From positions 124,001-188,000 of the forward strand of contig QCBG01000001.1 of assembly GCA_003279115.1 (NCBI GenBank): DNA of 64,000 nt, read 5' to 3'. Positions 52,414 to 64,000 of this stretch are shown here, one piece after another (the stretch's first letter is position 1; each line of letters begins with the position of its first letter). Under the pieces are notes generated by a model, which saw nothing but the letters and a program-made list of their open reading frames with translations, was not told where the DNA came from and searched no databases. Position numbers and translations under genes: made by a program. The stretch comes from Prochlorococcus sp. AG-347-E03 (GTDB taxonomy: Bacteria > Cyanobacteriota > Cyanobacteriia > PCC-6307 > Cyanobiaceae).

Positions 52414-53649
52414 TTGGAGATAAGTCAAGAAAAAATAAAATATAAAAAAATTTGTAGAAGAAAAAAACCCCTATTTTTTGATAACAAAGAGAATCGAAGC
52501 AATTTGTTCGAATTTATATTTCCCTTACCTTGGACGATATGGCCTTATGAAGCAAAAATCCTCCTTGTGCTCATTGGACTTTGGTCAATATTAGGAATAT
52601 GCATTCTGGGTTCATCAAGTTGGTGGGTAGCAAGTAGGGAAATGGGAAATTGGGCTTACTTCTTAAAAAAACAAATTATTTGGACAATTCCAGGAATTAG
52701 CTTATTTTATTTCGTTCTAAATACGAACATTAAAAATCTTTTAAAGTTCTCAAGAATTATTTTTTATATTTTGTTCTTTTTGATTTTCCTTACTAATATT
52801 ACAGGAATTACAGTTAATGGATCTTCGAGATGGCTAGTGCTAGGCAATTTACGTCTGCAGCCATCTGAATTAATTAAACCTTTTCTAATCTTAGAAGCTT
52901 CTAACCTTTTCGCTCATTGGAATCTGATAAAGAGTGATAAAAAATTAATTTCAATAATCTCTTTTGGTTTATTAATTTTATTAATACTAAAACAGCCTAA
53001 TTTAAGCACTGCATCGCTAACTGGAATTCTTTTTTGGGTAATGGGTTTATGTGGAGGTGTAAAACTAAGCTCTCTTACCTCATTTGCTTCAATAGGATTA
53101 ATTACTGGATGTATTAGCATCCTTAATAACGAATATCAAAAACTAAGAGTTACTTCCTTTATTAATCCTTGGAAAGATCAACAGGAAAGTGGATTTCAAC
53201 TAGTACAGAGTTTATTAGCTATTGGTTCAGGTGGTCTATTTGGCCAAGGGTTTGGGCTGTCTGTACAAAAATTACAGTACCTGCCTTTTATGTACACAGA
53301 TTTTATTTTTGCCATCTTCGCGGAAGAGTTTGGTTTGTTGGGGTGTAGTTTATTTTTAGGATTTTTAGTAGTTTTCTCATATATAACCCTGAGAATTAGT
53401 TTTAAGTGCAGGAATAACTACACAAAATTAGTTGCCATAGGATGTGGTGTTTTGTTGGTAGGTCAATCAATTATGCACATTGCTGTAGCAACAGGTTCAA
53501 TGCCTACTACAGGCTTACCGCTACCTTTTATAAGTTATGGTGGCAATTCATTAATCGCATCTTTCTTTATTGCAGGGATGTTACTGAGGTGTTCATTAGA
53601 ATCAACAGGATTCATTGGTATGATTACTACACGAAAGACTCTTAATTAG
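52414..53649 (+). CDS. ftsW: FtsW/RodA/SpoVE family protein
   Basis: NGSSRWLVLGNLRLQPSELIKPFLILEAS; GLPLPFISYGGNSLIA. Confidence 0.92.
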   Translation: MEISQEKIKYKKICRRKKPLFFDNKENRSNLFEFIFPLPWTIWPYEAKILLVLIGLWSILGICILGSSSWWVASREMGNWAYFLKKQIIWTIPGISLFYFVLNTNIKNLLKFSRIIFYILFFLIFLTNITGITVNGSSRWLVLGNLRLQPSELIKPFLILEASNLFAHWNLIKSDKKLISIISFGLLILLILKQPNLSTASLTGILFWVMGLCGGVKLSSLTSFASIGLITGCISILNNEYQKLRVTSFINPWKDQQESGFQLVQSLLAIGSGGLFGQGFGLSVQKLQYLPFMYTDFIFAIFAEEFGLLGCSLFLGFLVVFSYITLRISFKCRNNYTKLVAIGCGVLLVGQSIMHIAVATGSMPTTGLPLPFISYGGNSLIASFFIAGMLLRCSLESTGFIGMITTRKTLN

Positions 53650-53731
53650 TTAGAATTTAAGAGATTTATTTCAAACTATCGAATCATTTAATTTAGTTAT
53701 TTCAGAATTATCTCAAAAAGGTAATCTGCTT

Positions 53732-54388
53732 ATGCAGAATGGTCTTAATAATCCTGGCCCATCTACTATATTTTTGGTTTTCAGCGCAGGACTTTTAACG
53801 AGTCTTGGACCATGTTCATTATCATTACTACCGGTAACAATTGCTTATATAGGAGGAACAGAGAACAATAAATTTAAACTTATAAGTTTTTCAGGAGGAG
53901 TTGTTTTTTCACTTGTTGCACTTGGGGCTGCTAGTGGATTCTTAGGTAAAATATATGGTCAAATTCCAATCTATTACACTTCTATTGTTGCATTGATAGC
54001 AATAATCATGGGTTTAAACTTACTTGGAATTATAAATTTTCAGTTCCCGAATGGTCCTGATTTAAAAATAATTGAGGATAAAATACCATCATTTCTTGCG
54101 CCATTTGCGATAGGGACTACTTTTGGAATAGCATCTTCACCTTGCATTACTCCAGTTTTAGCAACTCTTCTGGCATGGGTATCGCAAGCAAAAAACCCAA
54201 CGATCTCTATTATTTTTTTATTTTTCTTTGGAATAGGCCAAGTAACTCCATTAATCGTTGCAGGATTAACCACAGAAAACTTAAAAAAACTTTTAGAGAT
54301 TAGAAAATTTAGTCAAATAATACCTACTATTAGCGGGCTATTTTTAGTTTCCTTAGGATTGTTAAATTTATTTTCAAATTGGTTTTAA
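53732..54388 (+). CDS. ccdA: cytochrome c biogenesis protein CcdA
   Basis: GLLTSLGPCSLSLLPVTIAYI; SSPCITPVLATLLAW. Confidence 0.93.
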   Translation: MQNGLNNPGPSTIFLVFSAGLLTSLGPCSLSLLPVTIAYIGGTENNKFKLISFSGGVVFSLVALGAASGFLGKIYGQIPIYYTSIVALIAIIMGLNLLGIINFQFPNGPDLKIIEDKIPSFLAPFAIGTTFGIASSPCITPVLATLLAWVSQAKNPTISIIFLFFFGIGQVTPLIVAGLTTENLKKLLEIRKFSQIIPTISGLFLVSLGLLNLFSNWF

Positions 54389-55675
54389 ATGACTATCGTT
54401 AAAGATTTAATTCTCAAAATATCAAGTTTAAGATTTGCTATATCACTCATTATCTTCATAGCCATCTCAAGTGGCATAGGAACTTTTATACCTCAAGGCG
54501 GCAATAACAATTTTTACATTGATATTTTCGATGATGCTCCTATTTTTGGATTTTTAAATGGAGAAAAAGTTTTAAAACTTCAATTGGATCATATATATAC
54601 AAGCTTTTGGTTTTTATTTGCATTAATTCTTCTTTGCATTTCTCTGGCAGCTTGTAGTTTCAGGAGGCAAATCCCTTCCTTAAAAGCTTCATTAAAATGG
54701 ATTGAATATAACAGCGAAAAAAAATTTAGCAAATTGCAATTAACTTCGAGTCATCAAATCAATAAAAATCAAGACCACATATCAAAAGCTGATTTATTAC
54801 TTAAAAAAAGAGGATGGGAAACATACAAATTTAAGAGTCATATTTCTGCAAGAAGGGGTTTAATTGGCAAAATCGGTCCTTTAGTTGTTCACATTGGATT
54901 AATAGTCTTACTTATAGGTTCAGCATATGGAAGTTTTACAAGTCAATCAAAAGAACAATATTTGTTGCCTGGAGAAAGCTTGGATCTTATCAATGAAAGC
55001 ACAAACTCAAAAGCCAATGTGAAATTGGTTGATTTTTCTATAGAACGCGAAAGTGATGGTGTACCAAAGCAATTTATTTCAAAACTTGATTTTTCTTCTG
55101 AAGATTTAGAATTAAATGAAATAAAAACTGCTAAGGTTAATCACCCAATAAGGTTTAAAGGATTAACGATTTATCAAGCTGATTGGGCAATATCGAATGT
55201 TGTTTTAGAAATTGATAATATCCTTTATCAATTACAGTTAAAGGAGATTCCTGAAATCGGAAATCAGGTTTGGGGAGTTTTGATTGAATTAGGATCAGAG
55301 ACAAGAAAAAATTTCCTTCTAACAATAGATAATGAAAATGGTCCACTTAAAATTTCCAATACAGAAAATTTTGCCGGGAAAAATCTCTATATTAATGACA
55401 AGCCTCTAAAAGTTAATTCTTCAAAAGTATCTTTGAAAAAAATAATCCCAAGCAGTGGATTAATAATTAAAAATGATCCGTCTATACCGTTTATTTACTT
55501 TTCTTTTATTTTAATAATTTTTGGAACAATAATAAGTCTTATACCAACAAACCAATTATGGATTCTTGTCAACAAGGAATCACAAAAGCTTTTCATTGGA
55601 GGTCTTAGCAATAAAAATCTAGTTGGTTTTAAAAGGGAATTTTTTAAGTTATCAGAAGAAATAAAAGATTTTTAA
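54389..55675 (+). CDS. ccs1: cytochrome c biogenesis protein Ccs1/ResB
   Basis: ResB-like sequence following ccdA. Confidence 0.92.
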   Translation: MTIVKDLILKISSLRFAISLIIFIAISSGIGTFIPQGGNNNFYIDIFDDAPIFGFLNGEKVLKLQLDHIYTSFWFLFALILLCISLAACSFRRQIPSLKASLKWIEYNSEKKFSKLQLTSSHQINKNQDHISKADLLLKKRGWETYKFKSHISARRGLIGKIGPLVVHIGLIVLLIGSAYGSFTSQSKEQYLLPGESLDLINESTNSKANVKLVDFSIERESDGVPKQFISKLDFSSEDLELNEIKTAKVNHPIRFKGLTIYQADWAISNVVLEIDNILYQLQLKEIPEIGNQVWGVLIELGSETRKNFLLTIDNENGPLKISNTENFAGKNLYINDKPLKVNSSKVSLKKIIPSSGLIIKNDPSIPFIYFSFILIIFGTIISLIPTNQLWILVNKESQKLFIGGLSNKNLVGFKREFFKLSEEIKDF

Positions 55676-56082
55676 TTTTTTTTCAGTCCGCTAAAAATAT
55701 CTAACTGCATAGAAACATTTCCTCTAGGATTAAATGCAGCATTTAAATGTATCCAGTGAGGCGAACCCTCATTCACTAAATCATCCATAATTCTATTAAC
55801 AACTTCCTCATGTGATATCTTTATATCTCTAAAGTTATTTATATAAAGCTTTAAGGACTTCAACTCATAGACTTTCAAATTAGGTTGATAAATAATATTT
55901 AGCTTTGCAAAATCTGGATAACCAGAAAATGGGCACTTACATGTAAATTCTGGTAACTGGATAGAAATTTCATAAATTCTTTTCTTATTTGGATTCTCGA
56001 AACAAATTATTTTTGATTCTTCAATAATTCTTTCACCATAAAGTGGTCTTTGCGTCGAATCATCTAATTTAGCTGTACTCAT
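55672..56082 (-). CDS. queF: NADPH-dependent 7-cyano-7-deazaguanine reductase
   Basis: [23 protein letters not shown]. Confidence 0.95.
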   Translation of the reverse strand: MSTAKLDDSTQRPLYGERIIEESKIICFENPNKKRIYEISIQLPEFTCKCPFSGYPDFAKLNIIYQPNLKVYELKSLKLYINNFRDIKISHEEVVNRIMDDLVNEGSPHWIHLNAAFNPRGNVSMQLDIFSGLKKN

Positions 56083-56260
56083 TTTTCGTAGAACTTATTT
56101 ACTAAACCTATATAAAAAGATCAAAATCTGCAAAAATCACAATAAGCTTAAGTATTACAATTGAATAAGTCAAAAGCTGTTAAATCTTATTTTTGTATCA
56201 ATAGCAACATTCATGGTGTCGGTTGAAAGGGTTATATGTGTTTAGTTCAATGAAAAATTA

Positions 56261-56506
56261 ATGGACATTTGTTTGATAACTATCGATAACCACCAAAATA
56301 AATCTCTTCAACCAAAAACAGCAATTGGAATGTTATGGCTTCAAACACACTTTGAGAATGATAAGTGGGAAGCCTTGTCAAATAGTACAGTAATAATTTC
56401 TGAAGAAAATTCCCAATTATTAATTGAAGACGCCACTAATGCAGGCCTAAATATTAAATGTTTTTCCGATATTTCAATGTTGGATGTTTTCCCAAAAAAC
56501 AATTAA
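56261..56506 (+). CDS. conserved hypothetical protein upstream of glnB
   Basis: 81 aa ORF. Confidence 0.7.
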   Translation: MDICLITIDNHQNKSLQPKTAIGMLWLQTHFENDKWEALSNSTVIISEENSQLLIEDATNAGLNIKCFSDISMLDVFPKNN

Positions 56507-56869
<363 letters not shown>

Positions 56870-56870
56870 T

Positions 56871-57683
56871 TCAAAGAGTTTCTTTTACTAAATTTTGTAT
56901 ATATTCACTATTAATACCTCTATTTGATTGACTTCCTAATGTCATCCAAGCTAGATATTCATGATTTCCAGCAGGACCTACTAGTGGAGAAGCTATCAAA
57001 TTCTTTATATTCCATTCGAAATTCTTAGCACCATTAATAACAGACTCTATAGCCTCAGTATGGAATTTAGGATTGCGAACAACGCCTCCTTTACTGACTT
57101 TATCTTTTCCCACCTCAAATTGAGGTTTAATTAAAAATATTCCCTCAATACATTCACCCTCTAATAAATTACCAATAGATTTAAAAACTAACTTTAATGA
57201 TATAAAAGACAAATCAGCAACCACAAAATTTGGTAATCCATTACTTCTAGATAAAAGATCATTAGGTTTTAAATTTCGAATATTAGTTCGTTCAAAAAGT
57301 ATGACTTTTGGATTATTTCTAATCTTCCATGCGGTCTGTCCATAACCAACATCAATCCCATAAACTAACCTTGCACCTTGTTGCAATAAACAATCAGTAA
57401 ATCCCCCAGTAGATATTCCTGCGTCAATACATATTTTATCTTTTACTTTAATTTCAAATCTTTTAAATGCCTCCAATAATTTTTCGCCTCCCCTTGAAAC
57501 AAACATAGGTTCGGAATCAATAAAAAATTCTGATCCAATTAATACTTGTTGGCCTGGTTTATCTAATACTTTTCCATTAACATCTCTAACCTTGCCCGCA
57601 AGAATTAAACCTTGGGCTTTTTGACGAGTTTCACATAAACCTTTATTTAGAAGATAAAGATCTAATCTACTTTTTTTAATCAT
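56871..57683 (-). CDS. tlyA: TlyA family rRNA methyltransferase/hemolysin
   Basis: S4-like N-terminus, CIDAGISTGGFTDCLLQQGA. Confidence 0.93.
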   Translation of the reverse strand: MIKKSRLDLYLLNKGLCETRQKAQGLILAGKVRDVNGKVLDKPGQQVLIGSEFFIDSEPMFVSRGGEKLLEAFKRFEIKVKDKICIDAGISTGGFTDCLLQQGARLVYGIDVGYGQTAWKIRNNPKVILFERTNIRNLKPNDLLSRSNGLPNFVVADLSFISLKLVFKSIGNLLEGECIEGIFLIKPQFEVGKDKVSKGGVVRNPKFHTEAIESVINGAKNFEWNIKNLIASPLVGPAGNHEYLAWMTLGSQSNRGINSEYIQNLVKETL

Positions 57684-57964
57684 CTATTCATCAATAAAAA
57701 AAGACTTAATAATGAACTTCTACAAGATTAAGATCCAAATTCTTTAATACCTTTTAATTTTAAATTAGAACTTAAAAATTACCCATAATTAACGAAGGCA
57801 ATAAGTACAAAATTTTAATATAAAAGCTTTCGTTATTAGCCAGAAAAATGTTACATAAGAAAATAATAATCAGGCAAATATGTTCAATGGCAAGTACATC
57901 TTATAGGTATAGGGCAATAATTCGATTTTAGTTATAAAGTTTAAATGGATGATTAATAAAAATT

Positions 57965-59260
57965 GTGATCGAGCGTTACACATTACCCGAAATGGGGAAA
58001 ATCTGGACTGAAAGCGCAAAATTCCAGAGTTGGCTTAAGGTTGAAATAGCTGCATGTGAAGCAAATTTTTCCCTAGGGAAAATTCCTGAGGATGCCATGA
58101 AAGAAATACGTTTAAATGCAAAGTTTGATGAATCTAGAATTACAGAAATTGAGAAAGAAGTTAAACATGATGTCATAGCTTTTCTTACAAGCGTTAATGA
58201 ATTTGTAGGAGACTCTGGAAGATACATACATGTTGGCATGACAAGTAGTGATGTACTTGATACTGGCTTATCTCTTCAGTTAAAAGATTCTTGCGAATTG
58301 TTACTAGAAGAAATTGAGAACCTAGAAAATGAAGTCAGATTATTAGCAAGGAAGCATAAAAATACATTAATGATTGGCAGATCTCATGCAATTCATGGGG
58401 AGCCTATTTCCTTTGGTTTTAAACTTGCTGGATGGTTAGCAGAAATAATAAGGAACAAAAAAAGATTGCTAACACTGAAAGAATCTGTAGCTATTGGACA
58501 AATAAGTGGTGCAATGGGAACTTACGCTAATACGAATCCCAAAGTAGAACAAATAACTTGTGATTTACTCGGCTTAAAACCAGATACAGCAAGTACGCAG
58601 GTTATATCCCGAGACAGACATGCAGAATATGTGCAAACTATTGCACTAGTTGGTGCTTCTTTAGATAGATTCGCTACTGAAATAAGAAATTTACAACGAA
58701 CAGATGTTTTAGAAGTTGAGGAGGGCTTTACAAAAGGGCAAAAAGGAAGTTCTGCCATGCCTCATAAAAGAAATCCTATTAGAAGTGAAAGAGTAAGCGG
58801 TCTAGCAAGAATTTTGAGGAGTTACGTCTTAACAGCACTGGAAAATGTTCCACTCTGGCACGAAAGAGATATAAGCCATAGTTCTAATGAACGTATCATG
58901 TTACCTGACGTATCAATCTGTTTGCATTTTATGCTCAGAGAAATGAAAGATATAGTAAGCAATTTAGGAGTTTATCCAAAAAATATGCTCAAAAATTTAA
59001 ATATATATGGTGGTGTAATCTTTAGTCAGAAAGTTTTACTTTTACTTGTAGAAAAGGGCATGTCTAGAGAAAAAGCTTATAGCTTAGTACAAAAAAATGC
59101 GCATCAGGCCTGGAATACTGAAAATGGGAATTTTAAACAAAATATAGAGAAAGATAATGAAATAATGGATTTTATTGATAAAAGTGACTTGGAAGAATGT
59201 TTTAATCCTTCCATTCATCTCAATAATTTAAGTGTAATATGGGAGAAGTTAGGTATCTAG
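57965..59260 (+). CDS. purB: adenylosuccinate lyase
   Basis: GQKGSSAMPHKRNPIRSE. Confidence 0.96.
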   Translation: MIERYTLPEMGKIWTESAKFQSWLKVEIAACEANFSLGKIPEDAMKEIRLNAKFDESRITEIEKEVKHDVIAFLTSVNEFVGDSGRYIHVGMTSSDVLDTGLSLQLKDSCELLLEEIENLENEVRLLARKHKNTLMIGRSHAIHGEPISFGFKLAGWLAEIIRNKKRLLTLKESVAIGQISGAMGTYANTNPKVEQITCDLLGLKPDTASTQVISRDRHAEYVQTIALVGASLDRFATEIRNLQRTDVLEVEEGFTKGQKGSSAMPHKRNPIRSERVSGLARILRSYVLTALENVPLWHERDISHSSNERIMLPDVSICLHFMLREMKDIVSNLGVYPKNMLKNLNIYGGVIFSQKVLLLLVEKGMSREKAYSLVQKNAHQAWNTENGNFKQNIEKDNEIMDFIDKSDLEECFNPSIHLNNLSVIWEKLGI

Positions 59261-59308
59261 GATTACTGAAAACCTTATCTAAGTTAAACCAGTGTTTTCA
59301 GAAGAATA

Positions 59309-60694
59309 ATGACAAAAAACTTTAGGATTGAAAAAGATAGTATGGGAACAATAGAGGTTCCCATGGAAGCTTTGTGGGGTGCTCAAACACAAAGATCAAT
59401 TATAAATTTTTCTATTGGAGAAGAATTAATTCCAATTGAGTTAATTTATTCACTCACCCTAATAAAAAAAGCTGCTTCAATTGCGAATTTCAATTTAGGC
59501 TTAATAGATGAAAGGAAAAAAGATTTGATCGTTGAAGCATGTACGGAAATACTTGATGGGCTTCACGATTCACATTTTCCTTTAAAGGTTTGGCAAACAG
59601 GTAGTGGCACGCAAACAAATATGAATGTTAATGAGGTAATTTCGAATATTGCAGCTTTAAAAACTAATTCAGAGCTTGGCAGTCATCAACCAATACATCC
59701 GAATGATGATGTAAATAAATCTCAGTCAACTAATGACACTTTTCCTGCTGCTATTCAAATATCTGTTGTTAATGAAATTATCAAAAACTTAGTTCCAACG
59801 ATCAAAGAACTTACTAAGATCCTTGATAAAAAAAGTGAAGAATGGAAAGACCTTATAAAGATAGGAAGAACCCATTTTCAAGATGCAGTGCCCCTTACTC
59901 TTGGGCAAGAAATATCAGGATGGTCAGAGCAACTTAAAGATGCTGAAAATGCGATTATTTTAAGTCTGGATGAATTGTATTTCTTACCTCTTGGAGGTAC
60001 TGCAGTAGGTACAGGTATTAATTGTCCAAATGGATTTTGTGAAGAGTCTATAAAATCAATTTCCGAAGACACTAACCTAATATTCTATAAATCAAAAAAT
60101 AATTTTTCTATTATGGCCTCGCATGATCGTCTAGCTCAAGTAATGAGTCAAATAAAAATATTAGCAGGGGCATTATTTAAAATTTCAAATGATATAAAAA
60201 TTCTATCTTCCGGACCAAGATCAGGAATATATGAATTAATTATCCCTAAAAATGAACCTGGAAGTTCTATTATGCCAGGTAAAGTGAATCCGACTCAATG
60301 CGAAGCCTTATCAATGGTTTGTACTCAGATAATGGGTTTTGAATATGCAGTTTCAATTGCAAATTCTAGCGGCACTTTACAGATGAATGAATATAAGCCT
60401 CTTATTGGATTTAATATTCTTACAAGTTTAAAATTACTTAAAAATGCAATAGACAACTTCAGAATAAAATTAGTTGATGGGATGGAACCTAATCAAAAGA
60501 AAATTAAGTTAAATTTAGAAAGTTCACTAATGTTGGTTACAGCTATAGTGCCAAAAGTTGGTTATGAAAAAGCAGCTGAAATTGCAAACCTTGCTTTCAA
60601 AGAATCATTAAATTTAAAAGAAGCAACACTTAAATTAGGTTATTTAAACGAAGATGAATTTGATGAAGCCATGAATATTAATTCAATGATTTGA
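59309..60694 (+). CDS. fumC: class II fumarate hydratase
   Basis: PGSSIMPGKVNPTQCEAL. Confidence 0.96.
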   Translation: MTKNFRIEKDSMGTIEVPMEALWGAQTQRSIINFSIGEELIPIELIYSLTLIKKAASIANFNLGLIDERKKDLIVEACTEILDGLHDSHFPLKVWQTGSGTQTNMNVNEVISNIAALKTNSELGSHQPIHPNDDVNKSQSTNDTFPAAIQISVVNEIIKNLVPTIKELTKILDKKSEEWKDLIKIGRTHFQDAVPLTLGQEISGWSEQLKDAENAIILSLDELYFLPLGGTAVGTGINCPNGFCEESIKSISEDTNLIFYKSKNNFSIMASHDRLAQVMSQIKILAGALFKISNDIKILSSGPRSGIYELIIPKNEPGSSIMPGKVNPTQCEALSMVCTQIMGFEYAVSIANSSGTLQMNEYKPLIGFNILTSLKLLKNAIDNFRIKLVDGMEPNQKKIKLNLESSLMLVTAIVPKVGYEKAAEIANLAFKESLNLKEATLKLGYLNEDEFDEAMNINSMI

Positions 60695-60703
60695 TTGAAA
60701 AAT

Positions 60704-63430
60704 TTAAGAATTATTGTCAATTCTTTTTGTTGCAGGATTAATATCTTCAGAGACTTTTATAAGATCATTAGATTCAGCAATAGGGAACCGGTTAATAGCT
60801 TTTAAAGCTAGCTTTGCTTTGCTTTTTAATTTATTACTAACACCAATACAGTATTGCACTTGAGAAAGGACATCAATTGATCTTCTAATAATCCTTACTA
60901 CATCTCCTTCGTCTAGTGAAGTATTAAAAACCAAATCTTTCCATTTTTTTCCCCTCGCCCATTCAGAAATAATTCCAGTCAACTCTATTTCTAAATAGAT
61001 AGGAATTTCAAGATGAAACTTATTTTGTTGAAAAGAGACTAATTTTCTTAAGCCATCTAATTCATTAAAAACATCTATTACCTCTAAACAAGGCTTGAAA
61101 TTACACCAAAGATTCGGCCTCCTTACATCAACACATATAGCTTGAATAATTGCAGCTAAGTCAGGAGGATCTAAATCATCTAAATAACCACTGGCTAAAA
61201 CAAGACCAATCCATAATTCATTTTCACCTCTTATTGCACCAACTGTTTGTCCAACTTCCGTCAATTCCAAATCATTTAAACATCCAAAGTGACTCAAAAT
61301 TTTAATCAAATCAGTAAAAGTTCTCCAGTTATGATTTTCTTTATCCTCAAGAAGTTTTTTTCTCGTATTTATTTCTTGTTCAATATCAACAATTCTTTTT
61401 CTATATTTCTTTAATTTCCTGGAGTCTCCAAATCTATGTGCGGGATGATCAGTGACTGTTTCTTCTAAATTATTAATTTGTTGCTGTTGTGCCAAAACTT
61501 CAGTCGTCAGATCATATTGTGGAGTTTGTAAATCATTTTTTTTAGAAGCTTCCAAAATTCTTTCTGCAAAACACTGCGAAATATCATCTCCCCTAACAAC
61601 CTCCCCAGAAAAATGCATCTTTGGGACTACAAGCCCTAAGACTTCAATTGCATCCAAATCATTAAAAATACTAACTATGTATGAGGGTTTTATTAGAATA
61701 AATAAATTATCAATTGTCAAACACAACAAACTCTTTATTTTTTGAGATTCATATATCTTCGTACAAATTAATGCTGGAACAATTTTTCTTTTAATTTGAG
61801 GAGCTTTGATTGAAATTAAGCTTCCATCCTTAATATATGGAAGTGCATTAGTGATCTCATCTGATAATTTTTCTGCCGCTTGTTTTTCTAAAATTTTCAA
61901 GAGTCTTCTCTCTTCTTTTAGACGATTTTTTAACTTTTCGTAGGCATCAAAATCTTTCCATGAAACGTTAGATGTAATTTTTTTTAATTCAATTAAATCC
62001 TTATCTAAATTTTCAAGAATTGAATTTTCATCTGAGGATTCACCTAAATATAAAAAACTACCAAAACTTCTTTTAATTAATTCTCTAGACTTCTCTAAAG
62101 TATAACTTTGTAAAAGATTTAGTACCATTCCATAACTAGGAGTGAATTGACTCTCTAAAGAATTTGGTTTGCTAATAGCCAGTGCACTTGCTTCTTTTGC
62201 ACCTTCGAATCTTGTTTGTAATGTAACAACATATCCTTGTGTATCTTTTCCTCTTCTTCCAGCTCTTCCTGACATTTGCAAAAATTCACTGCTAAATAAC
62301 AATCTATGTCCATCTTCTGTCCTTTTTGATAAAGAAGAAATAACAGTGGTTCTTGCAGGCATATTAATTCCTGCAGCTAGAGTTTCAGTTGCAAAAACAA
62401 CTTTTATCAAACCTTGCTGAAATAATTCCTCAACCAATTCTTTCCATGCAGGCAATAATCCAGCATGATGAGATGCAATACCGCGTTTTAAAGCCTCGCA
62501 TTGAGATTTATCTTTAATTGCTTCTTGATTATTTTTAAGATAAACATCTAATTTTTGGGATATAATTTTTGCTTCTGAATAACTTACTAAAGTTAAATCT
62601 TTTATATTCTCAATAGCCTTGTCACATCCTCTTCTACTAAAAATAAAATAAATAGCTGGCAACATATTTCTTTCTGCTAGTTTCGAGATTACAAAGCTAA
62701 TTGTGGGAGACTTAGGTTGCATTATCCTTCCCACTTTTCCTCTCTTTTTCTGGCCTTTAGGAGCTCTCCAAATCTTACAGTTTGGATGAATCCCATTACC
62801 CTTATTATTCAAAAGTGGATGGAGGCCTTTAAAACTACAAAAAATAAAATCAAGTGGGACTGGTCTCTTATCACTATTAATTAATACTGTAGGTCCATGA
62901 ACTTTTTCTATCCAATTTTGTAGTTGATCTGCATTAGCTATTGTTGCTGATAAAGCTATTATTTGAGTTCTAGTAGGGCAATGGATTATGGTTTCCTCCC
63001 AAACCGTTCCTCTTTGCGGGTCATTCATGTAATGACATTCATCAAGAATCACAGATTCTAAATTTTCTAAGGGATCATCTAATTCATCAAATTCGCCATA
63101 AAGCATGTTCCTAAAAATCTCAGTCGTCATTACTAAGATTGGTGCTTCTCTATTTATACTTATATCGCCAGTTAAAAGACCAACTTTTTTCTCGCCATAT
63201 TGATTAGCAAAATCTCTAAACTTTTGGTTTGATAGGGCCTTTAAAGGTGTTGTATAAAAAACTCTGCTGTCATGAGATAGTCCTCTATAAATAGCAAATT
63301 CACCTATCAATGTTTTACCCGACCCTGTTGGTGCAGTTAAAACAACTGAATTTCCGCTATTAATAGCTCTTATTGCTTCTAATTGGAAATCATCTAGCGG
63401 AAAGGGGAAATATTCCTCTAAATTAAGCAA
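60704..63430 (-). CDS. Ski2/Mtr4-like DEAD/DEAH RNA helicase with DSHCT domain
   Basis: TAPTGSGKTLIGEFAIYRGL, DECHYMND, QMSGRAGRRGKD. Confidence 0.93.
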   Translation of the reverse strand: MLNLEEYFPFPLDDFQLEAIRAINSGNSVVLTAPTGSGKTLIGEFAIYRGLSHDSRVFYTTPLKALSNQKFRDFANQYGEKKVGLLTGDISINREAPILVMTTEIFRNMLYGEFDELDDPLENLESVILDECHYMNDPQRGTVWEETIIHCPTRTQIIALSATIANADQLQNWIEKVHGPTVLINSDKRPVPLDFIFCSFKGLHPLLNNKGNGIHPNCKIWRAPKGQKKRGKVGRIMQPKSPTISFVISKLAERNMLPAIYFIFSRRGCDKAIENIKDLTLVSYSEAKIISQKLDVYLKNNQEAIKDKSQCEALKRGIASHHAGLLPAWKELVEELFQQGLIKVVFATETLAAGINMPARTTVISSLSKRTEDGHRLLFSSEFLQMSGRAGRRGKDTQGYVVTLQTRFEGAKEASALAISKPNSLESQFTPSYGMVLNLLQSYTLEKSRELIKRSFGSFLYLGESSDENSILENLDKDLIELKKITSNVSWKDFDAYEKLKNRLKEERRLLKILEKQAAEKLSDEITNALPYIKDGSLISIKAPQIKRKIVPALICTKIYESQKIKSLLCLTIDNLFILIKPSYIVSIFNDLDAIEVLGLVVPKMHFSGEVVRGDDISQCFAERILEASKKNDLQTPQYDLTTEVLAQQQQINNLEETVTDHPAHRFGDSRKLKKYRKRIVDIEQEINTRKKLLEDKENHNWRTFTDLIKILSHFGCLNDLELTEVGQTVGAIRGENELWIGLVLASGYLDDLDPPDLAAIIQAICVDVRRPNLWCNFKPCLEVIDVFNELDGLRKLVSFQQNKFHLEIPIYLEIELTGIISEWARGKKWKDLVFNTSLDEGDVVRIIRRSIDVLSQVQYCIGVSNKLKSKAKLALKAINRFPIAESNDLIKVSEDINPATKRIDNNS

Positions 63431-63569
63431 TAATTGTGATTGAAGAGAGGATGAGTTAACTTCTTAATATATGATCTATATAGATATTAATAAACAAAAA
63501 ATACCTTGCAAACTTTAATAGTAAATCTAAATCTTTTTAATTAAATCCACTATATTTTATTTTGCCAAA

Positions 63570-64000
63570 ATGAAAAAAGTAAAAATTCCAAAAAATAGAA
63601 TCCGTAAATTAAAAACATTTTCTTTAGGTAAAAAATCATTCGAACTTCTCAGCTTAAATTCGCAAAATAAAAAACTTATAGACTTATGCAGTAATGATTA
63701 TTTTGGATTAAGTAGGGACAAGGATTTAATAAAAGCTGCTTACGAAATAAGCTTGTTAGAAGGTATTGGTTCAGGAAGCTCAAGGTTTATTACAGGTTCG
63801 AGACCAATACATAAATTATTAGAAACAGAACTTGCCAAGTGGCTTGATCAAGATAAAGTATTACTTTTCCCAAGCGGATTTCAAGCAAATATAGCCGCTA
63901 TCCAAGCTTTAGCAAACAGAAATAGTATCGTAATAGCAGATAAATTGATCCATAACTCTTTATTGGTTGGAGTCAAAGCTGCTCAAGCAAAACTGGTTCG
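63570..64000 (+). CDS. bioF: 8-amino-7-oxononanoate synthase-like, truncated at window end
   Basis: LCSNDYFGLSRDKDLIKAAYEISLLEGIGSGSSRFITGSRPIHKLLETELAKW. Confidence 0.85.
   Translation, partial: MKKVKIPKNRIRKLKTFSLGKKSFELLSLNSQNKKLIDLCSNDYFGLSRDKDLIKAAYEISLLEGIGSGSSRFITGSRPIHKLLETELAKWLDQDKVLLFPSGFQANIAAIQALANRNSIVIADKLIHNSLLVGVKAAQAKLV

Overview
AT-rich cyanobacterial chromosome segment, most consistent with a high-light Prochlorococcus (hli genes, cyanobacterial atp operon order, PSRP-3, DUF1818/DUF2811, RpoZ). From about 28.0 to 64 kb it is conserved core genome: EVE-domain gene, rpoZ, pyrR, gpmI, secG, groESL, atpDC, pepP, nadD-like, nadE, the atpI-B-E-G-F-H-A-G operon, ftsW, ccdA/ccs1, queF, glnB, tlyA, purB, fumC, a Ski2-like helicase and the start of bioF. 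From about 0 to 28 kb it is an accessory island: hli genes, many very small ORFs, orphan terminators, an ECF sigma factor and duplicated mini-genes. The most notable structure is at about 16.6-28.1 kb. A roughly 20-bp core, TGGCTAATGAAAAGTGAGC, encodes the WLMKSE motif near the N-terminus of the EVE-domain protein. It occurs five times in the same orientation (16650, 20481, 22956, 26114 and the intact gene at 28052) and delimits four cassettes of about 1.9-3.8 kb. Each cassette carries at its ends pairs of direct repeats with an 11-bp period, about 40-50 bp from the core. In three cassettes the repeat sequence is the same at both ends but differs from the other cassettes: TTACTCAAAC, GTCCACAC and TCATTCGAAC. 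No recombinase is visible in the window. I interpret this as a tandem array of non-autonomous integrative cassettes with a shared core site and element-specific arm-type sites, inserting into the 5' end of a protein gene and resupplying a promoter-like block plus a start codon. The island also contains two duplicated structured-RNA candidates with compensatory base pairing (one leads a conserved 33-aa protein missed by the ORF track), a family of Cys-tailed microproteins and other repeats.
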